64,000 nucleotides of DNA from Luminiphilus sp051201685 (GCF_051201685.1 NZ_CP179213.1:496001-560000), one strand, 5' to 3'. Shown: positions 46,948-56,316, counted from the first letter of the stretch. The notes: generated from the sequence alone by a model not told the origin. Numbers and translations are program-made.

Positions 46948-47547
46948 CTAGGAAAAATTGATCTTGGGAGCGTCCTGAATGGCAGCGCTGTCTGCAAACT
47001 CTAGCAGTGCGGCATCTTCTCGGTGCCCAAAAGCATTGCCGATAATCATGTTCGGGAAACTCTGTCGGTAGGTGTTGTAGCTCATAACAGCGTCATTGAA
47101 CCCCTGCCGGGCAAAGGCCACCCTGTTTTCAGTTGAGGTGAGTTCCTCAGAGAGCTGTTGCATATTTTCGCTGGCCTTGAGGTCTGGGTAAGCCTCCATT
47201 ACCACGTTGAGCTTGCCCATCGCCGCCCCCAAAGCGCTCTCTGCCCCCGCAAGATTCTTGATGGATCCTGAATCAATGCCGCTATCGCCAACGGCCTTTA
47301 GTGCTGAAGCGGCTTCGTTACGCGCTTCAACCACGGCTTCCAGAGTCTCTCGCTCATGGCTCAGATAGCCTTTTGCGCTTTCCACCAAGTTGGGGATTAA
47401 GTCGTAGCGTCGTTTAAGTTGAACCTCAATTTGTGCAAAGGCATTTTGATAGCGGTTAGATAAGGCTACAAGCTGGTTGTAGATCGCTATACCCCAAATG
47501 AGCAATATGGCAATCGTAGAAATAAGAATAATGAGCGTGGTACTCAT
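46948..47547 (-). CDS. LemA family protein
   Basis: 199 residues from the ATG at 47547. One N-terminal membrane helix (about 4-22) and the LemA core: NRYQNAFAQIEVQLKRRYDLIPNLVESAKGYLSHERETLEAVVEAR ... LGAAMGKLNVVMEAYPDLKASENMQQLSEELTSTENRVAFARQGFNDAVMSYN. A rod-like periplasm-facing protein regularly found beside M48 proteases, as here. Confidence 0.93.
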   Translation of the reverse strand: MSTTLIILISTIAILLIWGIAIYNQLVALSNRYQNAFAQIEVQLKRRYDLIPNLVESAKGYLSHERETLEAVVEARNEAASALKAVGDSGIDSGSIKNLAGAESALGAAMGKLNVVMEAYPDLKASENMQQLSEELTSTENRVAFARQGFNDAVMSYNTYRQSFPNMIIGNAFGHREDAALLEFADSAAIQDAPKINFS

Positions 47548-47730
47548 AGGTAGCATCCTGAAGTTTTGGCAGCAGGCTTTAGAGTAGCTCTGCTTTTGGT
47601 CCGCGTCTAATCTTGGCGCGCAAAACATGCCATGGCGCGAAATTAAGGCTTTAAGCTCCCGCTCAATCCACTTCCGACCAACCTAGCCTGGTCGTTCACT
47701 TATTTCTCTGCCGCCTTATTAGGCAGATTG

Positions 47731-48567
47731 TCACCCTTCAGAAGCCGATTTCTCCGCCCAGTACTGGCTGACGGTTTGGGCTCCAAAGTCGGCAACCGCC
47801 TCAAAGAATGTATCGGGATCGGCATGACGCATCTGTGCTAACCCCAGCTCCATTTCCTTCGCAAAAATCAGCTCGGGAAGGTCGTCTTGTATTGCGACAA
47901 GGATGGCCTTTGCGCAATCAAGAGGGTCATCCCCTGCGTCAATAACCTCATCAGACAGCCCGCGTCGACCACCCTCTCCAGTAATGGCATTGCGGGCGAC
48001 ATCGGTAGCCACTGATCCGGGCAGCACGTTAGTCACCCGAATATTGTGGGGTTTATCGACTTCGCTGCGCAGGGCATCCATGTAGCCAATGAGACCGTGC
48101 TTTGCTGCGCAGTAAGCGGTTCTCAGCGGTGCTCCAATACGCCCAGCCACCGAGCTGATGGCGACAATATGCCCACCTCCAGCATCGGCCATGCGGCGCA
48201 GTTGCAGCTGTGTGAGCCAAATGGGTGCAATGAGGTCAATATTAATGAGTTCCGTGTAGATTTCGGGTTTTGTATCGATGGCGATACATCGCTGGCTGAT
48301 CCCAGCGTTATTAACAAGAATATCGACCTGCCCTCGCCATGCCCATGCGCGTTCCACGATATCAGCGAGCTGATCATAGTCGGTCACCTCAAAGGGTAAT
48401 ACCAGACAGTCAACGGGCAGTGCGTCGGCAAGCTCTTTTAGCGCTTCTTCGCGACGTCCCGACAAGATAATTGAACAGGGCTTCTTAGCCGCCTCTGTAG
48501 CGAGTGCTTTCCCGATGCCCGATGAGGCGCCCGTAATCCAGAAAACTTTTTTATTTAAATCGGTCAT
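47731..48567 (-). CDS. SDR family NAD(P)-dependent oxidoreductase
   Basis: 278 residues, classical short-chain dehydrogenase: TGASSGIG at 12-19, NNAG at 86-89, catalytic Ser139, Tyr152 and Lys156 (AYCAAKHG). The Arg in SGRR after the second strand suggests NADP(H). Looks like the DHRS7-type subgroup by ITGASSGIGKALA and NAGISQR. Substrate unknown. Stands alone. Confidence 0.9.
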   Translation of the reverse strand: MTDLNKKVFWITGASSGIGKALATEAAKKPCSIILSGRREEALKELADALPVDCLVLPFEVTDYDQLADIVERAWAWRGQVDILVNNAGISQRCIAIDTKPEIYTELINIDLIAPIWLTQLQLRRMADAGGGHIVAISSVAGRIGAPLRTAYCAAKHGLIGYMDALRSEVDKPHNIRVTNVLPGSVATDVARNAITGEGGRRGLSDEVIDAGDDPLDCAKAILVAIQDDLPELIFAKEMELGLAQMRHADPDTFFEAVADFGAQTVSQYWAEKSASEG

Positions 48568-48872
48568 TTCAGGAGCCTCTTACTCAGTTGAAGGTCTTAT
48601 AAGTCGCGTATTAAAGCATGCCCTGAAAAAGCTCAGGCTGCACGGCTACGTCATTAGCGCAATGATCGCTTGGGCATTAGGTTGGCATAGGGGAGGGCAA
48701 TTCGACCTGTACAAACCCGTCCGAAAGCGTGCCGATAACGTCGCCTTTAAGCTCAGCTGCCCAAATGCAGCGCGCCTGTGGCACTATCAGTGTCGATGTC
48801 TATCAAATATCTGTCTCTTAGCCATTAGCCCCGTGGGATTTGGCAAAAAGCCTGCCTAACTATAAACGAGGG
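48568..48872. other. Intergenic region, no gene seen
   Basis: 305 bases between the SDR gene start and the histidine kinase stop. A 114-codon open frame on the plus strand crosses it but its first 50 bases overlap the SDR gene, it has no family resemblance and no ribosome site. No clear terminator. Probably holds the SDR promoter. Confidence 0.5.
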
Positions 48873-50376
48873 TTACGTTTGGGCGACCAGTGGCATGATG
48901 ATTTGGGCGCAGGCACCGCTGGGTACGTCCACAAACTGCAAGGTGCCACCGGCGGCGGTGACAATGCCGTGACTGACCGACAAGCCTAGACCGGTGCCAG
49001 CACCAACTTCTTTTGTGGTCACAAAAGGCTCCATGATGCTATCTCGTAGGTCAGTTGGAATACCTAGCCCATTATCAGTCACCGTAATCTTAAGATGATC
49101 GGCGCCACAATTCACTGCGATAACAATATGCCCCGCCAAAGTGTCGTCGGTATTTTTACGGTGATCAAGAATAGAATCTTTTGCGTTTCCAATGAGATTC
49201 ATAATGACTTGCTCAAGCTTAGTCAGGTTGCAGGGCAGGGCCACAGGCTGCGGTAGCTTACCAATGGTGAGTGAAATATTGTCAACCTTGAGGGTTTGCT
49301 GAATCATTTGGGCGCTATTTTCTAGCGCCACCGCGGGATCACAGTAGTTTTCTGTATCGTCGGCTTCACGTCCATAAAGCAGCAGCTGCCGCACGATATT
49401 GCCTGCGCGTTCAATTTGGTTATTGATCCGCGCCAAGGTGTCCTCAGCTTTATCGTCTAGCGCCGACGTTTTCGTAAAGTGGTTCCGCAGGTTAACAGTC
49501 GCAAGACGAATAACGTTTAGAGGTTGGTTGATTTCGTGGGCTATGCCTGCCGCGAGCTCTCCAATCGAGGCAAGCTTCGAAGACTGAATAAGCTGCAACT
49601 CTTGTGTCTTCCTTGCTGAGATATCTTGCGCGGTTGCGCAGAGGTAGGACGTCCTTTGACGTTGGGTCGTCCATGAGAAAAAGAGAGTAGCTAAGCCAAG
49701 TCTTCTTTCCCTTCACTGTAATCAGTGCTTCCTGCAAATGCTCGGGACTTCCACCGAGCACCTTCGCCATTGAGGTCTCTGTTAGCAACCGGAGTTCGGG
49801 CTCCATTATCGTTGTGATATTGCTCGTCTCTGAGTCAGCCCGAGAAATCCCCAACAAATTTAAAATCTGCTCATTGGCAAATACGACTTGCCCGCTGGTC
49901 TTCAAAATAGAAACCCCGAGCCCGGCTGCACTTGTGAAGGCCCTAAAAAAACGCCCATCTTGTCCTAGGATTTCAAAAATTTTCCTCTGCTCTGAAATAT
50001 CTCGTGTCAGTCCCTCTACCGCGATGGGAGTATTTTTTGTATCGTAAATAAGCTTGGCCGTTGTCGCTACCCAGAAATTTCCTTTGGGACCTCGCATCTC
50101 AGCTTCGAAGTTTTCGACAGCACCCTCGCCTTCAACGAGGGCAGCCATAAAGCGTTCCCTACCGTCAGGTTCAACGTAATAATCGCCAAGTTTGACGTTC
50201 ATGATTTCTTCTACGCGGCCGTAGCCAAATATTTGTACCGCATTTGAGCTGGCGGCAAGCACCCGCCCGTCAAGGTCGGCACGGTAATAGGCAAACGGGA
50301 GGTGATTTATGAAGGCGATCGCGTCTTCATATGAAAGCGATTGAAGGTCGGTAATTAGGGCTAGCCTATCTGGCAT
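48873..50376 (-). pseudogene. PAS-domain sensor histidine kinase broken by a frameshift
   Basis: N-terminal part (from ATG 50376) has two PAS-like domains (FAYYRADLDGRVLAASSNAVQIFGYG; AAGLGVSILKTSGQVVFANEQILNLLGISR) with PAC ends (VEGLTRDISEQRK). It runs into the wrong frame near 49650. The other frame continues YLCATAQDISARKTQELQLIQSSKLASIGELAAGIAHEINQPLN (H box), N box NLTKLEQVIMNLIGNAKDS and G boxes VTDNGLGIP and GAGTGLGLSVS to 48873. One base extra or two missing around 49648-49655 joins them. No response regulator is adjacent. Either a decaying gene or a sequence error. Confidence 0.8.
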
Positions 50377-51454
50377 AAGCGGTTTTCGGGTCCAATGTTA
50401 GGTGTCATATACGCCGAGGTGAAATTATATATTGCCAGCGTCGCTAAAAATTTGGAATGTCTTTTTCTGTAACTACGCTGAGACGGGTGTTTTGGGCCAG
50501 CAAAAATCATTCGCTCTTCACAGGTATTGATTCCCTAAGTCATTAAGGTTGCGTAGGTCATATCCTAGGGATTTAAAAACTGAGCGTTTGGTGCCGTCTC
50601 TGATGGAGTATCGGCCGATTAACCATTATTGCGCGCTTAAAGCACTGCCAGCTAGTTTCGGTGTTATCGCCTTGGGGTAAGGCTCGGTCGATCACGTCCA
50701 GCAGTGAAATGGTGGTGCCAGTTACGTAGTCCAAGCGCTCCAAGAGGCTTAGGTTTGCTAAGTTTACCGCGTCGGGTGCGATCTAAGGCTGGCCATGTCA
50801 AAAATCTTTCTCAAGGCTAATTTCTCGCCTTTAATGTGCATCTTGGCAGTAAATTGAACGAGCACAGCTAAGTACTCAGCCCGCGCAAATCTTTTGAACC
50901 GCGCAGCATAGACGATGAAAATCTAGGAGTTGCATGGTGTACATGGCAAAAATTGTTATGTGCACTCATTACCTGACCCCGCACGCTTAACCTGAGCGCA
51001 TCATCTAAGTGATGCGTTTTGCCTAGAGGCATATGCAGAGATTTTTGATGAAGCCTAGGATCGAGAGGTAGAAGCCGAAATTCGAAATTCGAAAGGAGAA
51101 GGAGGTTGAGAACAATTAGTCAAAATGGGTCGTAAGTGAGGAGATAAGTTCTGCTAGAGTTTTTACGCTTTAAGGCAAACGTGTGTTTTTGAGCAAGGAG
51201 AGCTGCTTGACAAGGGCCCCACCACAAAAGCTAAGGTAGGAAGTAGGGGGAAAGCCCCTAGGACTTTATCAAAAAATAAAGGCTACTTGCCGAGATTAAG
51301 CTTATGAGAAGATGACAGTGGAGCAAAAAAACGAGGAGAAAATTGTTTCGCTTTTTAAAAACTAACCCTACTGCTTCGCTTATCCTGCTGGCCAGTATTC
51401 GATGACACTACGTTCCATTGGTAAGCGTCAAATAACGCCACTTGGGCGAATCGC
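50377..51454. other. 1.1-kb gene-free region with possible gene relics
   Basis: No intact gene. A 69-codon open stretch on the minus strand at 50573-50782 (ANLSLLERLDYVTGTTISLL ... ALPQGDNTETSWQCFKRAIM) has protein-like character but no start codon at its head and is likely a C-terminal relic. Around 51040-51110 a short coding-like stretch (AYAEIFDEA stop DREVEAEI) is interrupted by stops. The segment is A-rich near 51.3 kb and carries the inverted repeat listed separately. Looks like a decayed region. Confidence 0.5.
51244..51260. promoter_or_regulatory. Inverted repeat TAGGGG-N5-CCCCTA, candidate regulator site
   Basis: Perfect 6-bp dyad with a five-base centre (GAAAG), about 195 bp before the start of the first secreted paralogue. 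A dimeric NarL/LuxR-type regulator encoded two genes downstream is a plausible binder, but no consensus is known to me and a matching copy was not seen before the second paralogue. It could also be a hairpin. Confidence 0.3.
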
Positions 51455-52417
51455 ATGCTTGCAGTAATTTTTCGGTTTTTCACAAGCTGTTTTGCTGCTG
51501 TCGCCCTTATCGCTAACCCCTTCCTGCTCCAAGCAGAAGACCTTGGGGGCGGGCTCGTTATTGACGTTTCTTCGGGAGTTCACAATGCACAAAACCCCGT
51601 CGATATTTTTCTTGAAGCAGGCCACTATTCCCTCTATCCGGTTGGGGTTGCGCAAGGCGGATACTTCGACGCCAGTTCTGCTTGGAATGGGAATGTGTTG
51701 GGTTGCTATGGAGATGCCCATTTGTGCGTGGTTGGTTGGACTCGTGAACTAACGATTTCAGCCCCAATAGTAGACCTTCGGCCAACGATATATGATGATT
51801 GGCTCAACCTAGAGGTGCTTCAGTGTGGGCAGGCCGCTTTATCAGCAGACCGTCCATTTTGGTCGATATTTCCCGCGTGGGAATCGCCATCGGCGGCACT
51901 CGAGGCATATCGATCTGCTGCCAATGCCGATGGACCGTGTTCGTTCGAAGTCAAAAGGGGTGGTTTCGTTAATTTTTTTGAGCGTGAGCTGAATAATCCA
52001 TACGCTACCGGTGGTGTCAGTGTGCATGTAATCGGGTCAGCCACACCGCAAAGAGTTGAGGTTGATGTTTTTCCCGACGATGGCTCGAATACACTAAATT
52101 CACTTTCCCGGTATCGCGTTCCAGTATTGCTATACGGTAGCCCATCAGTAGATTTGACGGTATTGAGGCCTGAAACCTTGAGTTTCACTCTGCTGTCGTC
52201 GTCTATTCGATTTTCTCCAGGTGCGGAGTGTGTCGCTGAGGACGTGAATAGGGATGGGCTGATTGATCAAACTTGTGTGTTTACGGGTGCTCATGCGGCA
52301 CGCCCCCCGGTACCTGAAAATAAAGTATCGCGTGCTCGCCTTGACGGCCTGCTGGCGAAGGGCGGACGCATCTTAGGTCAAGATGTCCTCACGCAGGTTA
52401 CGAAAAATGAACGGTAA
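51455..52417 (+). CDS. Secreted protein, first of two paralogues flanking a two-component system
   Basis: 320 residues with signal peptide (FAAVALIANPFLLQA). N-terminal beta-rich domain: FLEAGHYSLYPVGVAQGGYFDASSAWNGNV ... CVVGWTREL, similar in pattern to domains of some secreted PEP-CTERM-type proteins. C-terminal beta domain: VDLTVLRPETLSF ... AEDVNRDGLIDQTCVF with an EF-hand-like DVNRDGLID, probably Ca2+ binding. Cysteines suggest disulfides. No membrane anchor or sorting signal. Its end overlaps the histidine kinase start by up to 35 nt. The paralogue starting at 54844 keeps the same domain order. Function unknown; may be the signal-binding or output protein of the system. Confidence 0.82.
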   Translation: MLAVIFRFFTSCFAAVALIANPFLLQAEDLGGGLVIDVSSGVHNAQNPVDIFLEAGHYSLYPVGVAQGGYFDASSAWNGNVLGCYGDAHLCVVGWTRELTISAPIVDLRPTIYDDWLNLEVLQCGQAALSADRPFWSIFPAWESPSAALEAYRSAANADGPCSFEVKRGGFVNFFERELNNPYATGGVSVHVIGSATPQRVEVDVFPDDGSNTLNSLSRYRVPVLLYGSPSVDLTVLRPETLSFTLLSSSIRFSPGAECVAEDVNRDGLIDQTCVFTGAHAARPPVPENKVSRARLDGLLAKGGRILGQDVLTQVTKNER

Positions 52418-53924
52418 CTTCGTCTCACCACTACGAATTATTGGAATCCTCATCGCGTTTACCCTAGGTGTCTATTTAACACACGACTACTCAAGTCGAT
52501 TACAGGCCAGCTTAGAGGGCGTCCTTTGGACTCCCGCTGCAGGGCTGCGTGCGATCGCTTTGGTTTTGTTGCCAACTTACGGGTGGCCATTTGTCGTCGT
52601 GGGAGAGTTGCTGGCTAAGGCGGGGCAATATGCTCAGGAGGCCAAGCAATGGGGAAGTTTATGGCGAGACTTTACACTTGAACTTACCCCCATTCTCATG
52701 AGCTGTATTGCCATAGGCTATTTGCGCTTTCGCCGGGTGCGTTTGGATAAACCTACCACTAGGGGCATGCTTATGGTTTTCGCTTCAGCTTTGTTTTCCG
52801 GACTAGCGCTGATGCTCACATATGCAGCCGTTTTGTTAGTTAATAAATCTGTGAGCTGGATGACACTGCTAACTGTGTCTTGGGCGTTAATGCTCGATGA
52901 CTTGGTCTCAATAGCACTGACATTCCCCTTAATTTTTATTGCAGCAGCGTTTTGGAAGCGACGCCTCAACAGGTATCACGTTAGGTTGATGCTGTGGCTA
53001 ACGGTAGCGTTTGCAACATTTTCGATTCTACTTGCTCAACTGGAGTTCTTACCCAACACGCTCCTGTTGATCATCTACATTGGCACATTGTTGGTATCGA
53101 TGCGCCTTGGGTGGATTGCTTCTAGTTTTGCCTGTCTTTGGGCCAACGCATTTACCTTGATCTCTTATCTCAAGTGGAGTGGCCCTGAGGGCCCTGCTCC
53201 AGCGCAAATTTACATTTTGATATTGACGGTGTCTTGTTTGTTGATCGGAGCGTTGTCAAGCGATGGTCGACGCCAAAACCGTTATTTAAGGACTTACGCC
53301 GCGCAACTTACATCTGCGGAAGACCGCGAACGCCAGCGAATATCTTCGGAGCTTCACGATGATGTCGGTCAAAACTTTACTGCAATGCAGCTGCAGCTTT
53401 CTCTTTTGAAAAGTCAGGCAAGTAATGTGGATGCTGTCGCTGGTGCCAAGAAGATGCTTGGGACACTAATTTCCTCGAGCCAAGACAGCGTATATCGATT
53501 GATTCATGGCTTAAATCCTGTTGAGTTGGAGGTTATGGGGTTCGAGCAGAGCCTCCGAAAGGGCCGGCTCGCTCAGCTGCTTGCTGCGTCAAACATTGAT
53601 TATGAAGTCATCGTTAATGGCTATTCCGCACCATTGCCAGATGAGGTAGCCGCAGTGGCGTTTAGAGTTGTGCAGGAATGCATATCTAATTGCGTTAAAC
53701 ACGCTGAAGCAAAGAAGTTCACCGTTCTGCTCGATTATCAGCGTCAGAGACTACGCATGGTAGCTGAGGACAACGGCAGGGGCTTCGATACTACTACGTC
53801 TCAAACCAGCTTTGGACTCAACAACATTGCTACTCGATGCAAAAGTTTGGGAGGAGATTGGAATATCGCTTCATCGCCAGCTGGTACGCGGATTACGGTG
53901 AATTTGCCATGTGTGAACGTTTAA
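52383..53924 (+). CDS. MASE1-like sensor histidine kinase (HisKA_3 family)
   Basis: 513 residues from ATG 52383, or 505 from ATG 52407; both overlap the upstream gene. About eight membrane helices in the first 290 residues form a MASE1-like sensor region (VLWTPAAGLRAIALVLLPTYGWPFVVVGE). The dimerisation domain has the phosphoacceptor His325 in RISSELHDDVGQNFTAMQLQL (HisKA_3), and the ATPase domain contains VVQECISNCVKHAEA and EDNGRGFD. Partner response regulator follows after 22 nt. The signal is unknown; the two secreted neighbours are candidates. Confidence 0.92.
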   Translation: MSSRRLRKMNGNFVSPLRIIGILIAFTLGVYLTHDYSSRLQASLEGVLWTPAAGLRAIALVLLPTYGWPFVVVGELLAKAGQYAQEAKQWGSLWRDFTLELTPILMSCIAIGYLRFRRVRLDKPTTRGMLMVFASALFSGLALMLTYAAVLLVNKSVSWMTLLTVSWALMLDDLVSIALTFPLIFIAAAFWKRRLNRYHVRLMLWLTVAFATFSILLAQLEFLPNTLLLIIYIGTLLVSMRLGWIASSFACLWANAFTLISYLKWSGPEGPAPAQIYILILTVSCLLIGALSSDGRRQNRYLRTYAAQLTSAEDRERQRISSELHDDVGQNFTAMQLQLSLLKSQASNVDAVAGAKKMLGTLISSSQDSVYRLIHGLNPVELEVMGFEQSLRKGRLAQLLAASNIDYEVIVNGYSAPLPDEVAAVAFRVVQECISNCVKHAEAKKFTVLLDYQRQRLRMVAEDNGRGFDTTTSQTSFGLNNIATRCKSLGGDWNIASSPAGTRITVNLPCVNV

Positions 53925-53946
53925 AAAATCTTGGGGAGTTGCGGTT

Positions 53947-54591
53947 GTGAATATTCTGACCATGGATGATCACGATGTAGTGCGAGCAGGCTTAATGCAG
54001 GTGCTCTCGCTTACCTTTCCGGGGTCATGCATTTTTGAAGCCAATGGCCTTGAACAAGCTTGCGCTGTTCTTCAATCCAACGATATAGATATTGTTTTGG
54101 TTGATCTGAGTTTGAAGGGTGAGTCAGGGTTAGATTTACTCACTTACGGCGAGAAGCATAACTTGGAGTGTAAATTTATCGTTGTGAGTATGCATGCGAC
54201 GGAGCCATACGTCTCTCGAGCGCTCAGCGCTGGCGCCCTAGGTTATCTTAGTAAGCACTCGCTGACGGAGGAGCTTGAAGCCGCGATTCAACAGGTTCTC
54301 AACGAACGGCTCTATATTTCCCGAGACGTAGTCGAGAATACCAAGCACATGCAGAGGCATCAGGAGCAAACCGGGTTTAATAGCCTGACTGAAAAGGAGC
54401 TGGAGGTATTTCATTTGCTAGCGCTTGGGCATGCGGTGAAACACGTCGCTAAGGAAATTCCCATCGCTACGGCGACTGCTCACGTTCATCGACGCAATAT
54501 TCTTACCAAGCTAGAACTCAATACAAATTTCGACCTGACGAAGCTAGCGTTTTCGTTGGGATTGATTACCCCCACGGACCTGTATTGTTGA
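53947..54591 (+). CDS. NarL/LuxR family response regulator
   Basis: 214 residues from a GTG at 53947 with GGGGAG ten bases upstream. Receiver domain with Asp7/Asp8 acidic pocket and phosphoacceptor Asp53 (LVDLSLKG), Lys near 101-105 (YLSKHSL); LuxR-type HTH at the C-terminus (LTEKELEVFHLLALGHAVKHVAKEIPIATATAHVHRRNILTKLEL). Partner of the preceding histidine kinase. Probably controls the flanking secreted-protein genes. Confidence 0.93.
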   Translation: MNILTMDDHDVVRAGLMQVLSLTFPGSCIFEANGLEQACAVLQSNDIDIVLVDLSLKGESGLDLLTYGEKHNLECKFIVVSMHATEPYVSRALSAGALGYLSKHSLTEELEAAIQQVLNERLYISRDVVENTKHMQRHQEQTGFNSLTEKELEVFHLLALGHAVKHVAKEIPIATATAHVHRRNILTKLELNTNFDLTKLAFSLGLITPTDLYC

Positions 54592-54843
54592 GCCCTACCT
54601 CAGTGGATAGTGTTGGAGCCCCCGAGCTTGATATTGCATGTGGCGGACACGTAGGAAGTGTGTGAATCGATCGGACCCAACTCAATGAAATTGAGTGCTC
54701 CGCCAAAAAAGCATGTGCGTTTTTTTACTGAGTCTTTTCAGGTCAAACATGTCAAGACGAGTATGCATTGTGGGGTTGCTGTGCCAAGCAGTCTGTTGGG
54801 GAACGATTTAGGCTGGCAACAGGCCCCATTTGCTCGGAGTAAA

Positions 54844-55770
54844 GTGCGAAAGTATTGGTGCGTGTTGATGTTTCACCTGTTTTTTATGTCAATCCCCGCC
54901 GTTGTCTGGGCTGAAGGTCAAGTCATCAACATCGATTCAAAATACAACACATATTACAACCCGCAGTCGATCTACCTCCCCGCGGGTGATTATGCGCTGG
55001 AGTATATTGGTCCGTTGCAGGGCGGCAGACATACAGCACGAAATGCTTGGCGGGGCATAGCCATTTGGTGCAATCAACTTGAACTATGTGAGCTCGGTTG
55101 GCAGGTGTCTGTGGTAATTGATGGTGACTCCCTTAATATCCCGCCAAAATACTCTTACAAACATTGGGGGGCGGGAGAGATTTTAATGTGCCGTCCAGAT
55201 AATTTTTGGGCGATTAAGCCCTCAAATTTTCGACATTTAGCCTTCGCCTCTCCCGAGGGCGCGCTTGAAACTATGCGTAATGCACAAGACGCAGAGGGTT
55301 TCTGCAGCTTACAGTTGCAGCGGCCAGGCTTTATCAGGCTGTTCGATGGAGATCGCAACGGCAGCGACAATCATGGTGGAGTCAGCGTGCGAATATGGAC
55401 TTCTTTGCCTAGGCAGGACTTCTTGTTGGATATCGTGCCCGGTACGCATAGTAATGTCATTGACGCGTCAGTTGCCGGTATTTTAGAGGTTGTGATCTTC
55501 GGTGGTGACGCGCGCGACGTGTCCACTATCCGCCCGGAGACTTTGTCACTTTTACCTGATGCCAGTCCGTTGAATGTGCAGCCGTCACCGGTGTGCATGC
55601 AAACGACAGGCAATGACGACCAGTACCCCGATTTAGCGTGTCAGTTTGTAAGAGATCCCTCTGAGGTTGGCCCGGGAGCTACAGGTGTTTACCTCAGAGG
55701 ATTGACTACTGACGGTAAGATGATTCAAGGAAGGGACGTGGTGACGCTTCGTGCAGCGTCGAAACAGTAA
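54844..55770 (+). CDS. Secreted protein, second of two paralogues flanking a two-component system
   Basis: 308 residues from the GTG at 54844, which starts a clean signal peptide (VLMFHLFFMSIPAVVWA) and gives a length like that of the first paralogue; an open frame back to 54658 lacks homology. GGAG lies five bases upstream. Shared with the 51.5-kb protein: YLPAGDYALEYIGPLQGG ... NAWRG ... LGWQ, the PEGALETMRNAQDAEGFCSL block, GGVSVRI and the RPETLSL C-terminal domain. The DVNRDG-type calcium motif of the first copy is reduced to GNDDQYPDLAC. Cysteine positions are largely kept. Function unknown. Confidence 0.8.
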   Translation: MRKYWCVLMFHLFFMSIPAVVWAEGQVINIDSKYNTYYNPQSIYLPAGDYALEYIGPLQGGRHTARNAWRGIAIWCNQLELCELGWQVSVVIDGDSLNIPPKYSYKHWGAGEILMCRPDNFWAIKPSNFRHLAFASPEGALETMRNAQDAEGFCSLQLQRPGFIRLFDGDRNGSDNHGGVSVRIWTSLPRQDFLLDIVPGTHSNVIDASVAGILEVVIFGGDARDVSTIRPETLSLLPDASPLNVQPSPVCMQTTGNDDQYPDLACQFVRDPSEVGPGATGVYLRGLTTDGKMIQGRDVVTLRAASKQ

Positions 55771-56169
55771 GGTGTCCATTTACGACTCTCGTTGGCCGTT
55801 GTTGCAACCCAAAAATTAGCCTTTGGCCCAAGCTGTTTTTAATCTACTGGTGGGGTTTGCCTCAGGTAAGTCAAATCAAGACGAGACAGCGCTGCCCTGA
55901 GTTGATTTTTTGTCCGCTCCAGCGTTGTTATCTGCCGCTGTCCAACCCGTTGCTGTGATGGGCTTCCATTAGGGATCTACAGCGCGACTGCAAACATTAA
56001 TCCCAGCGCAGGAGCCGGTTAGCCATTGGGTGTCAATCTCATTGCGATGGCCCTCACAGTAAATCAGATACAGGGTGGGGTAGGGCGCCGTAATATTTAG
56101 TCATGAATCCTTCTGCACTCGGCACATCCGCAGTAAAGCGTTGGTTGTCATGAGTGGCTGAGAAGTGTG
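55771..56169. other. Intergenic region with a possible gene relic
   Basis: 399 bases between the second secreted paralogue and tRNA-Leu. On the minus strand about 55845-55980 there is an open stretch of 45 codons (PNGSPSQQRVGQRQITTLER ... RLDLTYLRQTPPVD stop) with protein-like composition and no start codon, probably a remnant. Nothing else recognised. Confidence 0.4.
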
Positions 56170-56256
56170 TGGTGCCCAGAAGAGGACTTGAACCTCCACG
56201 CCCTTGCGAGCACTAGCACCTGAAGCTAGCGTGTCTACCAATTTCACCACCTGGGC
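56170..56256 (-). tRNA. tRNA-Leu(CAG)
   Basis: 87 nt including an encoded CCA end. Acceptor stem GCCCAGG pairs with the 3' side TCTGGGC; D-loop region GGTGGTGAAATTGGTAGACACGC; anticodon loop TTCAGGT with anticodon CAG, reading CUG; long variable arm GTGCTCGCAAGGGCGT as expected of class II tRNA-Leu; T-loop GGTTCAAGTCC. Very similar to E. coli leuT-type tRNAs. Confidence 0.97.
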
Positions 56257-56287
56257 ACAGGGGGAACTCGGAAATCCGAGGCCGGAG

Positions 56288-56316
56288 AGACTAAGCCGGG
56301 TCGCCGCTCTTGTCAA
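56288..56316 (-). promoter_or_regulatory. Promoter of tRNA-Leu(CAG)
   Basis: On the minus strand TTGACA (56316-56311), 17-bp spacer, then TAGTCT (56293-56288), four of six -10 matches, followed by a GC-rich discriminator, which is typical of growth-rate and stringent control. The tRNA 5' end is about 31 nt further on. Confidence 0.65.

Noticed and set aside
48515..48859. 114-codon plus-strand frame between the SDR and histidine kinase genes
   Set aside because: Overlaps the SDR start region antisense, has no domain, signal or ribosome site.
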